From the IMG/VR virus record IMGVR_UViG_3300021602_000017, positions 1 to 32,690 of that record: a stretch of 32,690 nucleotides of DNA; one strand, 5' to 3'. Source of the stretch: a virus. The translations under genes and the position numbers were made by a program. Each line of letters begins with the position of its first letter. Position 1 is the first letter of the stretch. Below the pieces are notes generated by a model. The model saw nothing but the letters and a program-made list of their open reading frames with translations. It did not search any database and was not told where the DNA came from. Positions 10,140 to 18,999 of the stretch are shown here, one piece after another.

Positions 10140-10424
10140 ATGACCATTGCAGATATAGTTACCTTAATATTTACATTGTTATCAAGCGCAACTATGATTG
10201 TAGCAGGAATTCGTTGGTTTATCAACTCTCAAATAAAAGAAATTAAAGCAGAAGTAAAAGAGATTGGTTACGAAATTCGTCCTAATGGCGGAGGCTCAAT
10301 AAAAGATCAAGTTTCAAGAATTGAAAAAGAACAAATTAACCAAGGTAAATCTCACGATAAAATGGATGAAAAACTTGACCATATGTATGAGATTCTGATA
10401 GAATATATTTCTCGTTATAAGTAA
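10140..10424 (+). CDS. Single-pass membrane protein, possible holin
   Basis: The 94-residue product starts MTIADIVTLIFTLLSSATMI and has one transmembrane segment (about 4-27), then a charged helix (KEIKAEVKEIGYEIRPNGGG) with SIKDQVSRIEKEQ and a C-terminal coiled-coil-like tail (DKMDEKLDHMYEILIEYI). An N-out membrane anchor, an 'RPNGG.S.KDQV.R.E' block and a coiled coil occur in a phage protein group that I associate with actinophage membrane or holin-like genes; the holin role is inference. It is preceded by a near-leaderless promoter. Confidence 0.6.
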   Translation: MTIADIVTLIFTLLSSATMIVAGIRWFINSQIKEIKAEVKEIGYEIRPNGGGSIKDQVSRIEKEQINQGKSHDKMDEKLDHMYEILIEYISRYK

Positions 10425-10699
10425 TAAAGTTTTCTTGTTTTCTATATATTATATATATAAGATATATTTAAAAACTTATTTATAGTATATTCTTTTTCTT
10501 TATATATTTTAAGTATACACACACTTTCTGTATTTGTCAAATGAAATTGCCTTTTTTAATTGTAACAATTTGGTTAATTTAAATATAATGTCTTTTTTGG
10601 CATATTATGATATACTTTTACTGGCTAGTATCCAGGATCAATCTACCCAACCCCTCTGCATCTTGGGTACTAGTCATATTTATGGTATAATCATTTATT
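10425..10699 (+). other. A+T-rich gap with alternative hairpins
   Basis: No convincing gene is seen here. Two exclusive hairpins lie at its end: CTAGTATCC (10625-10633) can pair with GGGTACTAG (10665-10673), and TACCCAA (10644-10650) with TTGGGTA (10663-10669). They share bases with the -35 of the promoter that starts the fibre region. Confidence 0.4.
10663..10691 (+). promoter_or_regulatory. Promoter of the first fibre gene
   Basis: TTGGGT (10663-10668), 17 bases, TATAAT (10686-10691) with a TGG extended -10. The ATG at 10700 is 8 bases downstream. Confidence 0.65.
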
Positions 10700-11107
10700 A
10701 TGACCTGCTCTTATTGTACTTCAAGTCTTGAACAATTAGGAACATCACCAGCAAATGTCCAATGGTCGATTGTTCGTGGAAACACTGGAACACTTCGCAT
10801 AGATTTTCTAGAAAATGATGAAGCCACATTTTTTGATACCACTGATTGGACATACAAGGCTACTGCCTATGATGTTTTGACAACATTTCTTGATGATATT
10901 AAAGTTACCCCATATCTTGGATATGTGATTATGACAATTCCAGCATCTACAACAGCCAATTGGGGAACTAAGTTTAGTTCAATAGTTGCAGAACTTCCTT
11001 TTGATCTTCAAGTAACTATTCCAGATGGATCTTCAACTTTTACTTGGACACCAGTAACAGGAACAATCTGTGTTCTTGGAGATGTAACAACTGGAGGTAT
11101 TCGATGA
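10700..11107 (+). CDS. Virion structural protein, Ig-like or BppU-type
   Basis: The 135-residue product begins MTCSYCTSSLEQLGTSPANV and then runs WSIVRGNTGTLRIDFLENDE...DWTYKATAYD. It shares with the products at 11199-11600 and 19000-19353 the order (V)xRGDTxxFxV, hydrophobic strands and a final GTICVLGDVT, a small beta-sandwich like the N-domain of baseplate upper proteins. It probably forms part of the tail or fibre base. Start is close to the -10 promoter. It overlaps the next gene as ATGA. Assigned from fold-type pattern, not a search. Confidence 0.6.
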   Translation: MTCSYCTSSLEQLGTSPANVQWSIVRGNTGTLRIDFLENDEATFFDTTDWTYKATAYDVLTTFLDDIKVTPYLGYVIMTIPASTTANWGTKFSSIVAELPFDLQVTIPDGSSTFTWTPVTGTICVLGDVTTGGIR

Positions 11108-11199
11108 ATCTTCCACCAGTTACTAAAATATCTCAACCAACACCTTTGACACCAACAATAGTAAAAATTAATGGAAAGGTTTACAAGGTAAAGAAATAA
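11104..11199 (+). CDS. 31-residue basic peptide between fibre genes
   Basis: The product begins MNLPPVTKISQPTPLTPTIV, is Pro/Thr-rich, then ends KINGKVYKVKK. It overlaps the gene before as ATGA and the next as TAATG, which argues that it is translated. A minor structural or assembly peptide is plausible; nothing more can be said. Confidence 0.55.
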   Translation: MNLPPVTKISQPTPLTPTIVKINGKVYKVKK

Positions 11200-11600
11200 T
11201 GGCAACGTATAGAGATTCTAGTTCTGGTGCATATAATATTGGATCAGTACCCCCACAAGTTAATTGGACAATTGTAAGAGGAGATACTTCATCTTTTCAA
11301 GTTTATGTTACAGATGATTTAGAGGCACCATTAACAATTTCCGATTGGATAATTGATATGGAAATTAAAAGACCAAATACAACTCCTGGAGTATTTACAG
11401 ATGATGCTGTAACAATCGTTACTTTAAATCCAGCACCTTCAGATTCAGATGGACCTGGAGAATTTACTGTAGCATTAACAAAAGAAGAGTCTGCAATTTT
11501 ATTAACAGGAGATATTTTTGATATTGAATTAAGCAAGGTAGGAACTGTTTGGACTGTTGCTCGTGGAACAATTATTCTTCTTGAGGATGTTACAAATTAA
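11199..11600 (+). CDS. Virion structural protein, paralog of 10700 product
   Basis: The 133-residue product has NWTIVRGDTSSFQVYVTDD near residue 21 and ends VARGTIILLEDVTN, matching the 10700 product (NVQWSIVRGNTGTLRI ... GTICVLGDVT) and less closely that of 19000-19353. It should be a beta-sandwich structural domain of the tail. It is coupled to both neighbours by TAATG overlaps. Confidence 0.65.
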   Translation: MATYRDSSSGAYNIGSVPPQVNWTIVRGDTSSFQVYVTDDLEAPLTISDWIIDMEIKRPNTTPGVFTDDAVTIVTLNPAPSDSDGPGEFTVALTKEESAILLTGDIFDIELSKVGTVWTVARGTIILLEDVTN

Positions 11601-11902
11601 TGGCTAGTGCAGTACTAAGGTCAATTAAATATCCAAATATAAATGTAAAAGAAAATAATCATTCATCTAGTTTAAAAGATAAAGGACCAAAATCATCACT
11701 ATCTTTGGTAGATTATCCTGTATCATATATTAATGATAATAACCACAAATCTGTAATAAAAGATAAAAATTCAATTACTCATATAGCACAAATACTTCCA
11801 TTTAGAGTTAGATTTCAAAATACTAGAATTAGTGGATACTCTCCTTCAAATCCCGCACCAATTGGAATTGCTGTTATTGGATTTAACAACTATATACTTT
11901 AA
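11600..11902 (+). CDS. 100-residue hypothetical structural-region protein
   Basis: The product (MASAVLRSIKYPNINVKENN...) is basic, Ser/Asn/Lys-rich and has no strong hydrophobic segment until the end (PIGIAVIGFNNYIL). I do not recognise it. Its start overlaps the previous stop (TAATG) and the next gene has its own leaderless promoter, so it ends the short operon 10700-11902. Lysine and serine clusters (SSSLKDKGPKSSLS, SVIKDKNS) repeat a K-D-K pattern. Confidence 0.55.
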   Translation: MASAVLRSIKYPNINVKENNHSSSLKDKGPKSSLSLVDYPVSYINDNNHKSVIKDKNSITHIAQILPFRVRFQNTRISGYSPSNPAPIGIAVIGFNNYIL

Positions 11903-11908
11903 AAAAAA

Positions 11909-11917
11909 TGGTATAAT
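11909..11917 (+). promoter_or_regulatory. Extended -10 promoter, leaderless gene
   Basis: TGGTATAAT is followed by 6 bases and the ATG at 11924, so the message should begin at or next to the start codon. A run of eight As precedes it. Confidence 0.7.
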
Positions 11918-11923
11918 GTAACC

Positions 11924-12370
11924 ATGGCTAAAATATCAATAAATGACGTAAAAGCAAAGTTTGAAACAGGGGACAGACCTTCAGGTTCAGACTATGTTGA
12001 TCTTATTGATACACTTTCTGCAAATTCAACAGATTTAGGATCAAAAGGAAATAATGAAATATCGATTACTGGTCTTGAAAATGAAACTCTGATAGATTCA
12101 TTTTTAACATCAGAATGGCGTTCAATTAAATACCTTGTCTCATTATCTTATGTTTTTGATGGACAGAATAAATTTTATTCAACAGAATTTGCCATATTAA
12201 TTGACCATGATAATATCAATGTTAATGAATATGGAACTATGGACAATGATGGGGATATTGGAACTGTTATCGTCTCAACAGGAAGTGGAGTAGTATCTTT
12301 GATTATTACTCCAAATCCAGACTATAAGCCAGTCACTGTGCGTTATTCACGCATGGGACTTAAGGCATAA
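11924..12370 (+). CDS. Fibre-like virion protein
   Basis: The 148-residue product starts MAKISINDVKAKFETGDRPS, with GSDYVDLIDTLSANSTDLG, the N-terminal segment of many phage fibre genes that need to read 'KxxFetGdrPsgsdyxdLIDtl'. Its C-terminal half (FYSTEFAILIDHDNINVNEY...VRYSRMGLKA) is beta-rich, like virion proteins. An attachment or tail-tip role is inferred. The leaderless start lies 6 bases past TATAAT. Confidence 0.7.
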   Translation: MAKISINDVKAKFETGDRPSGSDYVDLIDTLSANSTDLGSKGNNEISITGLENETLIDSFLTSEWRSIKYLVSLSYVFDGQNKFYSTEFAILIDHDNINVNEYGTMDNDGDIGTVIVSTGSGVVSLIITPNPDYKPVTVRYSRMGLKA

Positions 12371-12387
12371 TCTAAAAGGAGATAATA

Positions 12388-15045
12388 ATGGCAACAGTAA
12401 GTAAAGACTTCAGAATTAAATCTGGTCTCATTGTTGAAAGTGGATCAATCACGACCCCACTTACAACAGCAGGTATTATATTAACAAATAGTTCTGGTGT
12501 TTTAAGTAGCACTGCAACTATTGCTAACTCATACCTAACAAATTCAGCAATTACATTTGGATCCACTTCACAAGCACTTGGATCTACAATTTCAAATATT
12601 GCTGGCGTAACAATTAACAGTACAACAATCCCTTCAAGCAAAACACTTGTCGTAACAACAGACATTGGAACTTCAGTACAAGAATATGATGCAGATCTTT
12701 CTGCAATTGCTGCACTAACTGGTTCATCTGGTTTCTTAAAAACAAATGGTTCTGGAACATGGTCAGTAGATACAGGAACATATTTAACTGCTGCAGTAAC
12801 AAGTGTTGGTCTTTCATTACCAAACATTTTTTCAGTAACAAACTCTCCAGTTACATCTACTGGAACACTTACTGCAACTCTTGCATCACAAACTGCAAAC
12901 TATGTATTTGCAGCACCTAATGGTTCAAATGGAGCACCTACATTCCGTGCACTTGTTAAAGCAGATATTCCAGGAACAGCAAATACTCTTGTTTTGAAGG
13001 CTGATTCTGGAACTACAGAAGGAACAGATCTTTATACTTTTGATGGATCAAGTAATAAGACACTTAACCTTATTGGTGGAAGTAATATTACAATTACTAA
13101 GGCTGCAGGATCATGGACAATTTCTGGTGCTGCTTCTGGAGTAACAACACTATCATTTGGTAGCACAGGACTTACACCAAGTACTGCAACAAGTGGTGCT
13201 ATAACAGTAGCAGGAACATTAGTTGCAGCAAATGGTGGTACTGGTTTATCATCTTATGCAATTGGTGATATTATTTATGCAAGTGGCTCAACAGCACTTT
13301 CTAAATTAGCAGCAGTTGCAACAGGAAACGTACTTATTTCTGGTGGTCTTACAACTGCTCCATCATGGGGTAAGGTTGATCTTACAACACATGTTTCTGG
13401 AACTCTTCCAGTAGCAAATGGTGGTACAGGAACAAATAGCGGTTCTATAACAGGAACTGGAGCACTAACATATACTTCTGGTGGAACTAATACAAATATT
13501 AACCTTGTTCCAAATGGAACTGGTACTGTAGATGTTGCTTCTAAACGTATTACAAGTGTTGCAACTCCAACAGGGGATTATGATGCAGCGAATAAACTTT
13601 ATGTTGATAATGCTGTTAATGGTCTAACATGGAAGGCTGCTGTAAATCTTTTTGCTACTGCAAACGTTGCACTTACTGGATCTACAGGTTCTCTTACAAT
13701 TGATGGGCATACAGCATTAACTGCAACCCATAATGGATATAGAATTTTATTAAAGGCTCAAACAACAGATACTCAAAATGGTATTTATACATATTCTGAT
13801 GCTGGTTCTGGATATACACTTGCTCGTTCAACAGATGCAGATTCATATACAGAACTTATTGGTGCAACAGTATTTGTTGAAGAAGGTACAACATATGGTA
13901 AAACATCATGGGTACAATCTAATCACTATATAACATCTTTTGCTTCTCAATCATGGAACCAAATTGCAGGTGCTGGAACAATTACTGCAGGTGCAGGTCT
14001 TGCTCTAAATGGTGCAGCATTTGATGTTGGAACTGCTTCAACAGCAAGAATTGTTGTAAATGCAGATAACATTGATCTTGCAACAGTTTCACAAAGCAAT
14101 ACCACTGGATCTGCAGGAATTAACTTTGCTCAATCAGTAACTGTTGATTCGTATGGTCGTGTAACTGGTGTAGCATCAGCAGATGTAAGAACAGCAACAT
14201 CTTCTGCTTTGGGTATTGCATTATTCCCAACATCACAATTTACAGTAACATCTGGTTCAGTAGCAGTAACAGCATTATCTGGTGCATTAATTACTAGTGG
14301 ACTAGTTGGGGCAACTTATGGTGGTACTGGTGTAAATAATGGTTCTAATACAATTACTCTTGGTGGAAACGTAAGCACTGCTGGTGCATTTACAACATCA
14401 GGTGCATTTGGAATTACTTTTACTGCAACTGGTAGCACAGGAGTTACACTTCCAACAACTGGAACACTTGCAACATTAGCAGGATCAGAAAGCCTTACAA
14501 ATAAGAAACTTGGTTCTCTAACAAGCAATGGTCTTGTTACAACTTCTGGTGGAGATGGAACTCTTAGCGTTACTGCAATGGCTTCAGGAATTGCAACATT
14601 CCTTACAACACCAACAAGTGCAAACCTTGCTTCAGCATTAACAGATGAAACTGGATCTGGCGGAACTATTGTTCTATCTGCAAGCCCAGCACTTACTGGA
14701 ACTGTAACATTTGGTGGAAATGCTGCAATAGTAACTGCTTCTGGTTCAACAACTGGAACATCAATTCTAACACTAAGTTCTGTTTTTGTAGCAGCAACAT
14801 ATGATGGAGGAGAATTCTTAGTTAAGATTAAAAATGGAGCAAACCTTGAAATTATTAAAATTGCTCTTGTTACTAATGGAACTGACTTCTATATAACTCA
14901 ATATGCAGATGTTCAGTCCAGTGCATCACTTGCTACAGTTGATTTTTCAATAACAACTGGAAGTGTTAATATCCTAGTTACTCCAGTAACGGGAGCAACT
15001 GGAACTACTTCTGTTAAGGTTATGGGTAATCTAGTAGCAGCATAA
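12388..15045 (+). CDS. Tail-fibre protein with NGGTG repeats
   Basis: This 885-residue Ser/Thr/Gly-rich protein begins MATVSKDFRIKSGLIVESGS, an N-terminus shared with 15146-15547 (MATNSKDFRVKNGLVV), likely the attachment point to the virion. It has the repeats AANGGTGLSS, VANGGTGTNS and TYGGTGVNNG, a middle domain (NGLTWKAAVNLFAT...GHTALTATHNGYRILLKAQTTDTQNGIY) common in fibres, and a C-terminal beta domain (VAATYDGGEFLVKIKN). A strong ribosome site AAAGGAG precedes the ATG. A terminator follows at 15063-15089. Binds host receptors presumably. Confidence 0.8.
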   Translation: MATVSKDFRIKSGLIVESGSITTPLTTAGIILTNSSGVLSSTATIANSYLTNSAITFGSTSQALGSTISNIAGVTINSTTIPSSKTLVVTTDIGTSVQEYDADLSAIAALTGSSGFLKTNGSGTWSVDTGTYLTAAVTSVGLSLPNIFSVTNSPVTSTGTLTATLASQTANYVFAAPNGSNGAPTFRALVKADIPGTANTLVLKADSGTTEGTDLYTFDGSSNKTLNLIGGSNITITKAAGSWTISGAASGVTTLSFGSTGLTPSTATSGAITVAGTLVAANGGTGLSSYAIGDIIYASGSTALSKLAAVATGNVLISGGLTTAPSWGKVDLTTHVSGTLPVANGGTGTNSGSITGTGALTYTSGGTNTNINLVPNGTGTVDVASKRITSVATPTGDYDAANKLYVDNAVNGLTWKAAVNLFATANVALTGSTGSLTIDGHTALTATHNGYRILLKAQTTDTQNGIYTYSDAGSGYTLARSTDADSYTELIGATVFVEEGTTYGKTSWVQSNHYITSFASQSWNQIAGAGTITAGAGLALNGAAFDVGTASTARIVVNADNIDLATVSQSNTTGSAGINFAQSVTVDSYGRVTGVASADVRTATSSALGIALFPTSQFTVTSGSVAVTALSGALITSGLVGATYGGTGVNNGSNTITLGGNVSTAGAFTTSGAFGITFTATGSTGVTLPTTGTLATLAGSESLTNKKLGSLTSNGLVTTSGGDGTLSVTAMASGIATFLTTPTSANLASALTDETGSGGTIVLSASPALTGTVTFGGNAAIVTASGSTTGTSILTLSSVFVAATYDGGEFLVKIKNGANLEIIKIALVTNGTDFYITQYADVQSSASLATVDFSITTGSVNILVTPVTGATGTTSVKVMGNLVAA

Positions 15046-15062
15046 AAATATAGCAATTAAGG

Positions 15063-15089
15063 AAGGGACTAGAGAAATCTAGTCCTTTT
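15063..15089 (+). terminator. Intrinsic terminator after the long fibre gene
   Basis: AAGGGACTAGA pairs with TCTAGTCCTTT around GAAA (15074-15077), an 11-bp stem counting one G-U pair, with trailing Ts. It is 17 bases past the stop of the 12388-15045 gene. Confidence 0.8.
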
Positions 15090-15105
15090 CTGCTTTCTAT
15101 TATTA

Positions 15106-15114
15106 TGCTATAAT
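15106..15114 (+). promoter_or_regulatory. Extended -10 promoter before second fibre block
   Basis: TGCTATAAT follows the terminator and restarts transcription for the fibre genes at 15146 and beyond. The first ATG after it is at 15124, 9 bases past the -10. Confidence 0.65.
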
Positions 15115-15123
15115 GGACTTACT

Positions 15124-15156
15124 ATGTTCAGAAGGATAGTGAATTTTGGCAACTAA
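15124..15156 (+). CDS. Possible 10-residue leader peptide
   Basis: ATG at 15124 opens MFRRIVNFGN, ending 11 bases inside the TTG-started gene at 15146. It sits close to the start of the message. It could be a leader peptide that helps translation reach the weak TTG start, or chance. Confidence 0.25.
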   Translation: MFRRIVNFGN

Positions 15157-15547
15157 CAGTAAAGATTTTAGAGTAAAAAATGGTTTAGTCGTAGAAGGAT
15201 CAACGGCAACTGTTAATGGGTCAGCAGTCCTTACTGCTGGAAGTTCAATAGATTTGTTATCTGATGTTAATACTACTTCTGTATCAAATGGTCAAGTGTT
15301 AGCATATTCTTCTGGACAATGGATTCCAACTACTATTTCTGCTACTGGTGTTACCGTTTCAGAAACAGCACCAACTGGATTAACTGGAGCAATGTGGTTT
15401 AATTCAACAACAAGTAGATTTTATGTTTATTATGATTCATTCTGGGTAGAAGCAGCAGCACCAGTTGCAGCAGTTGGACAATTTGATGGTGGTTTACCTA
15501 GTACAACTTATGGTGGTATAGCACCAATTGATGGAGGAAGTGTATAA
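15146..15547 (+). CDS. Fibre-family protein with shared N-terminus, TTG start
   Basis: The 133-residue product starts MATNSKDFRVKNGLVVEGST (TTG codon at 15146, with AGAAGGA about 10 bases before), nearly the same as the start of the 12388 fibre (MATVSKDFRIKSGLIVESGS). Its middle has GAMWFNSTTSRFYVYYDSFW and it ends FDGGLPSTTYGGIAPIDGGS, both typical of small phage fibre proteins. It probably docks on the same site as the long fibre. It overlaps the next gene by TAATG. Confidence 0.7.
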   Translation: MATNSKDFRVKNGLVVEGSTATVNGSAVLTAGSSIDLLSDVNTTSVSNGQVLAYSSGQWIPTTISATGVTVSETAPTGLTGAMWFNSTTSRFYVYYDSFWVEAAAPVAAVGQFDGGLPSTTYGGIAPIDGGSV

Positions 15548-17625
15548 TGAGTATTCAAATTCAATTAAGACGTGGAACTGCTTCTGAGTGGACTACTTCT
15601 AATCCAATTCTTGCATCAGGAGAAATTGGTTTTGAAACTGACACATTAAAGGGTAAAGTGGGAAATGGATCAAGTACTTGGTCTTCATTGTCTTATGTAT
15701 TTATATCCAACTCATTTGCAAATCCAATGACAGCAGTTGGAGATATTATTTATGGTACTACTAGTGGCACCGCAACAAATCTTGCAGGAAATACTACATC
15801 AACAAAAAAGTTTTTGCGTCAAACTGGAACAGGAATAATTTCGGCTGCACCAGCATGGGATACATTAGTTGATGGAGATATTCCAACAGCACTAACTGGA
15901 AAATCATATAATGGGTTAACATTAACTTCTACAACAGGAACATTCACCCTTACTGCAGCAAAAATATTAAGTGTTAGCAATACTATTACTCTTACTGGAA
16001 CAGACGGAGTTTCAATAAATCTTGGAGCAACTAATGGAACTTTAGGTTCTGCAGCATTTACTGCAACATCAGCATATGAGCCTGCAATTACAACTCTTGC
16101 AATATCTAAAGGTGGAACTGGAACTCAAACAGCCCCAACACAGTATGGATTAATTTATGCAACTTCTGCAACCGCTTACGCATCAACTGCTGCTGGAGCA
16201 AGCACACAGGTATTAATTGGAAATGCTGCAGGATCACCAACTTGGACAAATATTTCAGGTCTTACAGTCTCTTCTGCATCAACTGCAACTACTGCAACAA
16301 ATCTTTCAGGAACAACACAATATTCACTTCCTTATCAATCAGCATCTGCAACTACTGGATATGTAGCAGTTGGAACTGCTGGACAAGCATTAGTTTCAGC
16401 AGGCGCAGCAGCACCCGCTTGGACAACATTAACTTTAGAAAACTTACCAGATGCTTGGGTTAAAAAGTCTGTAAGAGTTGCTACAACAACAGCCCTTGGC
16501 GGAACATATGCAAATGGAACTGCTGGTGTAGGTGCAACATTAACTATTACTTCTACTGCAACACTTGATGGTGTTACCTTAGCAAACGGTGACAGAATTT
16601 TAGTAAAAGACCAAGCAACTACTTTTCAAAATGGTATCTATACAAGAACAAGCGCAACTGTTTTAACAAGAGCCACAGATGCAGATGCACCTGGAGATAT
16701 TTCATCAGGACTTGTTGGAGTAGATGAAGGTACTGTAAGCGGTGGTTCAGTGTTTACAACCTACTTTAAAGCAACAGATACTATTGGCACAACAGCAATA
16801 GTATGGTCTATAGTAGTTGACACGTCTCAATTTGGAACAGGTATTAGTACATTTTTAGCAACTCCTTCTTCTGCTAACTTAGCAACAGCAGTTACTGGAG
16901 AAACTGGTTCTGGAGCATTAGTATTTGGAACTTCTCCAACAGTATCATATTTAGCATTAGCAGCAGGAACAGCAACTGCTAGTCAGGCTCCACTTAAATT
17001 TACTTCAGGTACTAACTTAACAACTGCAGAAGCAGGAGCAGTTGAATATGATGGAACAGTAGCAACTATAACTCCAAGTACTAACTTTGGTCGTGCACCA
17101 ATAGCAACTCCAATTATTACTTCAGGTGCTGGAACTTCAGGAATTACTTTAAATACAAACTATGCTTTATTTCCTACAGCAGCAGATACAATAACTTTGC
17201 CACTAGGAACGTATGCAGTGCAAATGTCATTTTTACTTACTGTTACAACATCTACTGTTGCATCAGTATTGAATATGTCAATACGTGGAGCAGGCACTGC
17301 AGTAGGAACATTTTCTTGGAATGGAATGGGTGTTGCGGGTACTGGAACATCTACTGCTTCAGCACCAACACAATATTCTGCAGTACAGCAGACTGCAGTT
17401 GCAACAGCAATTACTATAGCACCAACATCTGCTACCAACCCACGTACATACTTTGTGACGGGAACTGGTATTTTAAGAATTACAACAGCAGGAACAATTA
17501 TTCCAGCATATCAGTTTGCAGCAACACTAACCTCTGGAACAGTAACATTTGGAACAGATAACTATTTGATGATTACCCCACTTTCATCAAGCGGAACTGC
17601 AGTTTCTACTGGTGCTTGGGCTTAA
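15547..17625 (+). CDS. Tail-fibre protein, Mtd-like N-domain
   Basis: The 692-residue protein begins MSIQIQLRRGTASEWTTSNP and then ILASGEIGFETDTLKGKVGNGSSTWSSLSY, the well-known N-terminal segment shared by many fibres and the major tropism determinant. The rest is Ser/Thr/Ala/Gly-rich with ISKGGTGTQTAP (about 191) and a domain GDRILVKDQATTFQNGIYTR (about 345-365) that resembles one in the 12388 fibre. The C-terminus is beta-rich. A receptor-binding role is inferred. Start by TAATG overlap. Confidence 0.75.
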   Translation: MSIQIQLRRGTASEWTTSNPILASGEIGFETDTLKGKVGNGSSTWSSLSYVFISNSFANPMTAVGDIIYGTTSGTATNLAGNTTSTKKFLRQTGTGIISAAPAWDTLVDGDIPTALTGKSYNGLTLTSTTGTFTLTAAKILSVSNTITLTGTDGVSINLGATNGTLGSAAFTATSAYEPAITTLAISKGGTGTQTAPTQYGLIYATSATAYASTAAGASTQVLIGNAAGSPTWTNISGLTVSSASTATTATNLSGTTQYSLPYQSASATTGYVAVGTAGQALVSAGAAAPAWTTLTLENLPDAWVKKSVRVATTTALGGTYANGTAGVGATLTITSTATLDGVTLANGDRILVKDQATTFQNGIYTRTSATVLTRATDADAPGDISSGLVGVDEGTVSGGSVFTTYFKATDTIGTTAIVWSIVVDTSQFGTGISTFLATPSSANLATAVTGETGSGALVFGTSPTVSYLALAAGTATASQAPLKFTSGTNLTTAEAGAVEYDGTVATITPSTNFGRAPIATPIITSGAGTSGITLNTNYALFPTAADTITLPLGTYAVQMSFLLTVTTSTVASVLNMSIRGAGTAVGTFSWNGMGVAGTGTSTASAPTQYSAVQQTAVATAITIAPTSATNPRTYFVTGTGILRITTAGTIIPAYQFAATLTSGTVTFGTDNYLMITPLSSSGTAVSTGAWA

Positions 17626-17644
17626 GGGTAGCGGGTACTAACTA

Positions 17645-18961
17645 GTGGCAGCAGTAGACTTTCCAAATTCACCAACAGTAGGATATATATATACAACTGG
17701 TGATATATCTCGTAAATGGGATGGAACAACTTGGTCAGTTATTGCTACAACTATTACAGGTCCAACTGGTGCCACAGGTCCAGAAATTCTAAGTGCAACA
17801 AGTCCAATACTTTGGGATTCTGGAACTAGGATATTATCTTTTGCTGGACTAAATTCTATTCTTCCAACACAAACCTCAAATGCAAATAAATTTTTACAAA
17901 CAAATGGATCCACAACATCTTGGGCAGATGCAGCAGTATCAATAACAAATGATACATCTACAGCAACTACTCTATACCCATTATTTACTTCTAGCACATC
18001 TGGAACAATAACTGCTGCAAGTGTTACATCATCTAAGTTAAAATATACTCCAAGCACAGGACTTTTAGAAACTTCTGCTATAACTACTACTGGTGCTTTG
18101 ATAGTTGGCGGAGATTTAACAGTCAATGGAACAACAACAACTATCAATGCTACAACTTTAACAGTAGATGATAAGAATATTGAATTAGGCTCTGTAGCAG
18201 TACCTTCAGATGTTACAGCACAACTTGGAGGAATTACTCTTAAAGGTGCATCAGATAAAACTTTTCAATGGACAAGTACTGGTTCAAATTGGGCTTCATC
18301 TGAAAATCTTGATTTAGTTACTACCAAAGTTTATAAAATAAATAACGTTGAAATTCTTTCTGCTACAAAAGTTTTGGGTATAACTCCAACAATAAATGCT
18401 ACTGGATTTACGTTATCTGGTGGTACAACAGCAGTAGCCGTTACATTTGCTGGTGGAGCAGCATACACTGTTTCTGGTACAAATGCTCAAACATATACAA
18501 TGCCAACTGCTGGTGGTACACTAATAACTGGTTCATCTCCAACAATTACTACTCCTCAACTTCAACTTGAAACAACTGCAAGAACTACAGAAGGTTCTGT
18601 GTATTGGGATTCTACGTATGATATTTTGAAAATTGGAGATGGTACTGCTGCGGTATCGTTTTACCCATTTAATATTAATGCTACAGCAAAAACAGCAGCA
18701 TATACATTAACAACAACTGATTATAATACTCTAGTACAGATGAATGGTGCATTTGCATTTACAATAAACACCTCACTTTCAGCAGCACCTGCTGGAACAC
18801 AGATAAACCTTTTGGCTCTTACTGCTGGAGTCTCTGTAACTGTTACTGGAATAACTGTTTATTCTACACCAGGATTAAAATTAAGAGCACAATATTCTGC
18901 TGCAACCTTAATATGTCTTGCATCAAATGTTTGGCTTTTGACGGGAGATCTAAGTGCTTAA
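17645..18961 (+). CDS. Fibre protein with short collagen-like segment, GTG start
   Basis: The 438-residue product begins AAVDFPNSPTVGYIYTTGDI and SRKWDGTTWSVIATTITG, an N-domain often found on fibres, followed by the collagen-like GPTGATGP (39-46). It then has a segment DLTVNGTTTTINATTLTVDD and KNIELGSVAVPS, common in T4-type and cyanophage fibres, and a C-terminal beta domain. GTG at 17645 is the start. The collagen-like stretch is a possible proline-hydroxylation substrate, of interest because of the hydroxylase genes downstream. Confidence 0.7.
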   Translation: MAAVDFPNSPTVGYIYTTGDISRKWDGTTWSVIATTITGPTGATGPEILSATSPILWDSGTRILSFAGLNSILPTQTSNANKFLQTNGSTTSWADAAVSITNDTSTATTLYPLFTSSTSGTITAASVTSSKLKYTPSTGLLETSAITTTGALIVGGDLTVNGTTTTINATTLTVDDKNIELGSVAVPSDVTAQLGGITLKGASDKTFQWTSTGSNWASSENLDLVTTKVYKINNVEILSATKVLGITPTINATGFTLSGGTTAVAVTFAGGAAYTVSGTNAQTYTMPTAGGTLITGSSPTITTPQLQLETTARTTEGSVYWDSTYDILKIGDGTAAVSFYPFNINATAKTAAYTLTTTDYNTLVQMNGAFAFTINTSLSAAPAGTQINLLALTAGVSVTVTGITVYSTPGLKLRAQYSAATLICLASNVWLLTGDLSA

Positions 18962-18967
18962 TCTTAA

Positions 18968-18976
18968 TGGTATAAT
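18968..18976 (+). promoter_or_regulatory. Extended -10 promoter, fibre genes
   Basis: TGGTATAAT begins 7 bases past the stop of the 17645-18961 gene. Unlike the leaderless cases it has a leader of about 20 bases with AGAAAGAGG before the ATG at 19000. Confidence 0.65.
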
Positions 18977-18999
18977 AAATAGACAGAAAGAGGACAATC

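Noticed and set aside
10592-10680. tRNA gene in the A+T-rich gap
   Set aside because: The paired segments do not form a cloverleaf and no T-arm (GTTCRAN) is seen.
10534-10731. Rightward 65-residue ORF
   Set aside because: It is A+T-rich, has no ribosome site, and overlaps the promoter and start of the 10700 gene.
12372-12827. Leftward 151-residue ORF in the long fibre gene
   Set aside because: It is an antisense shadow of the repetitive Ser/Thr/Val-coding fibre gene, with no promoter or ribosome site.
17638-18147. Leftward 169-residue ORF in a fibre gene
   Set aside because: It is antisense to the fibre gene and its hydrophobic composition is explained by the codon bias of the sense strand.
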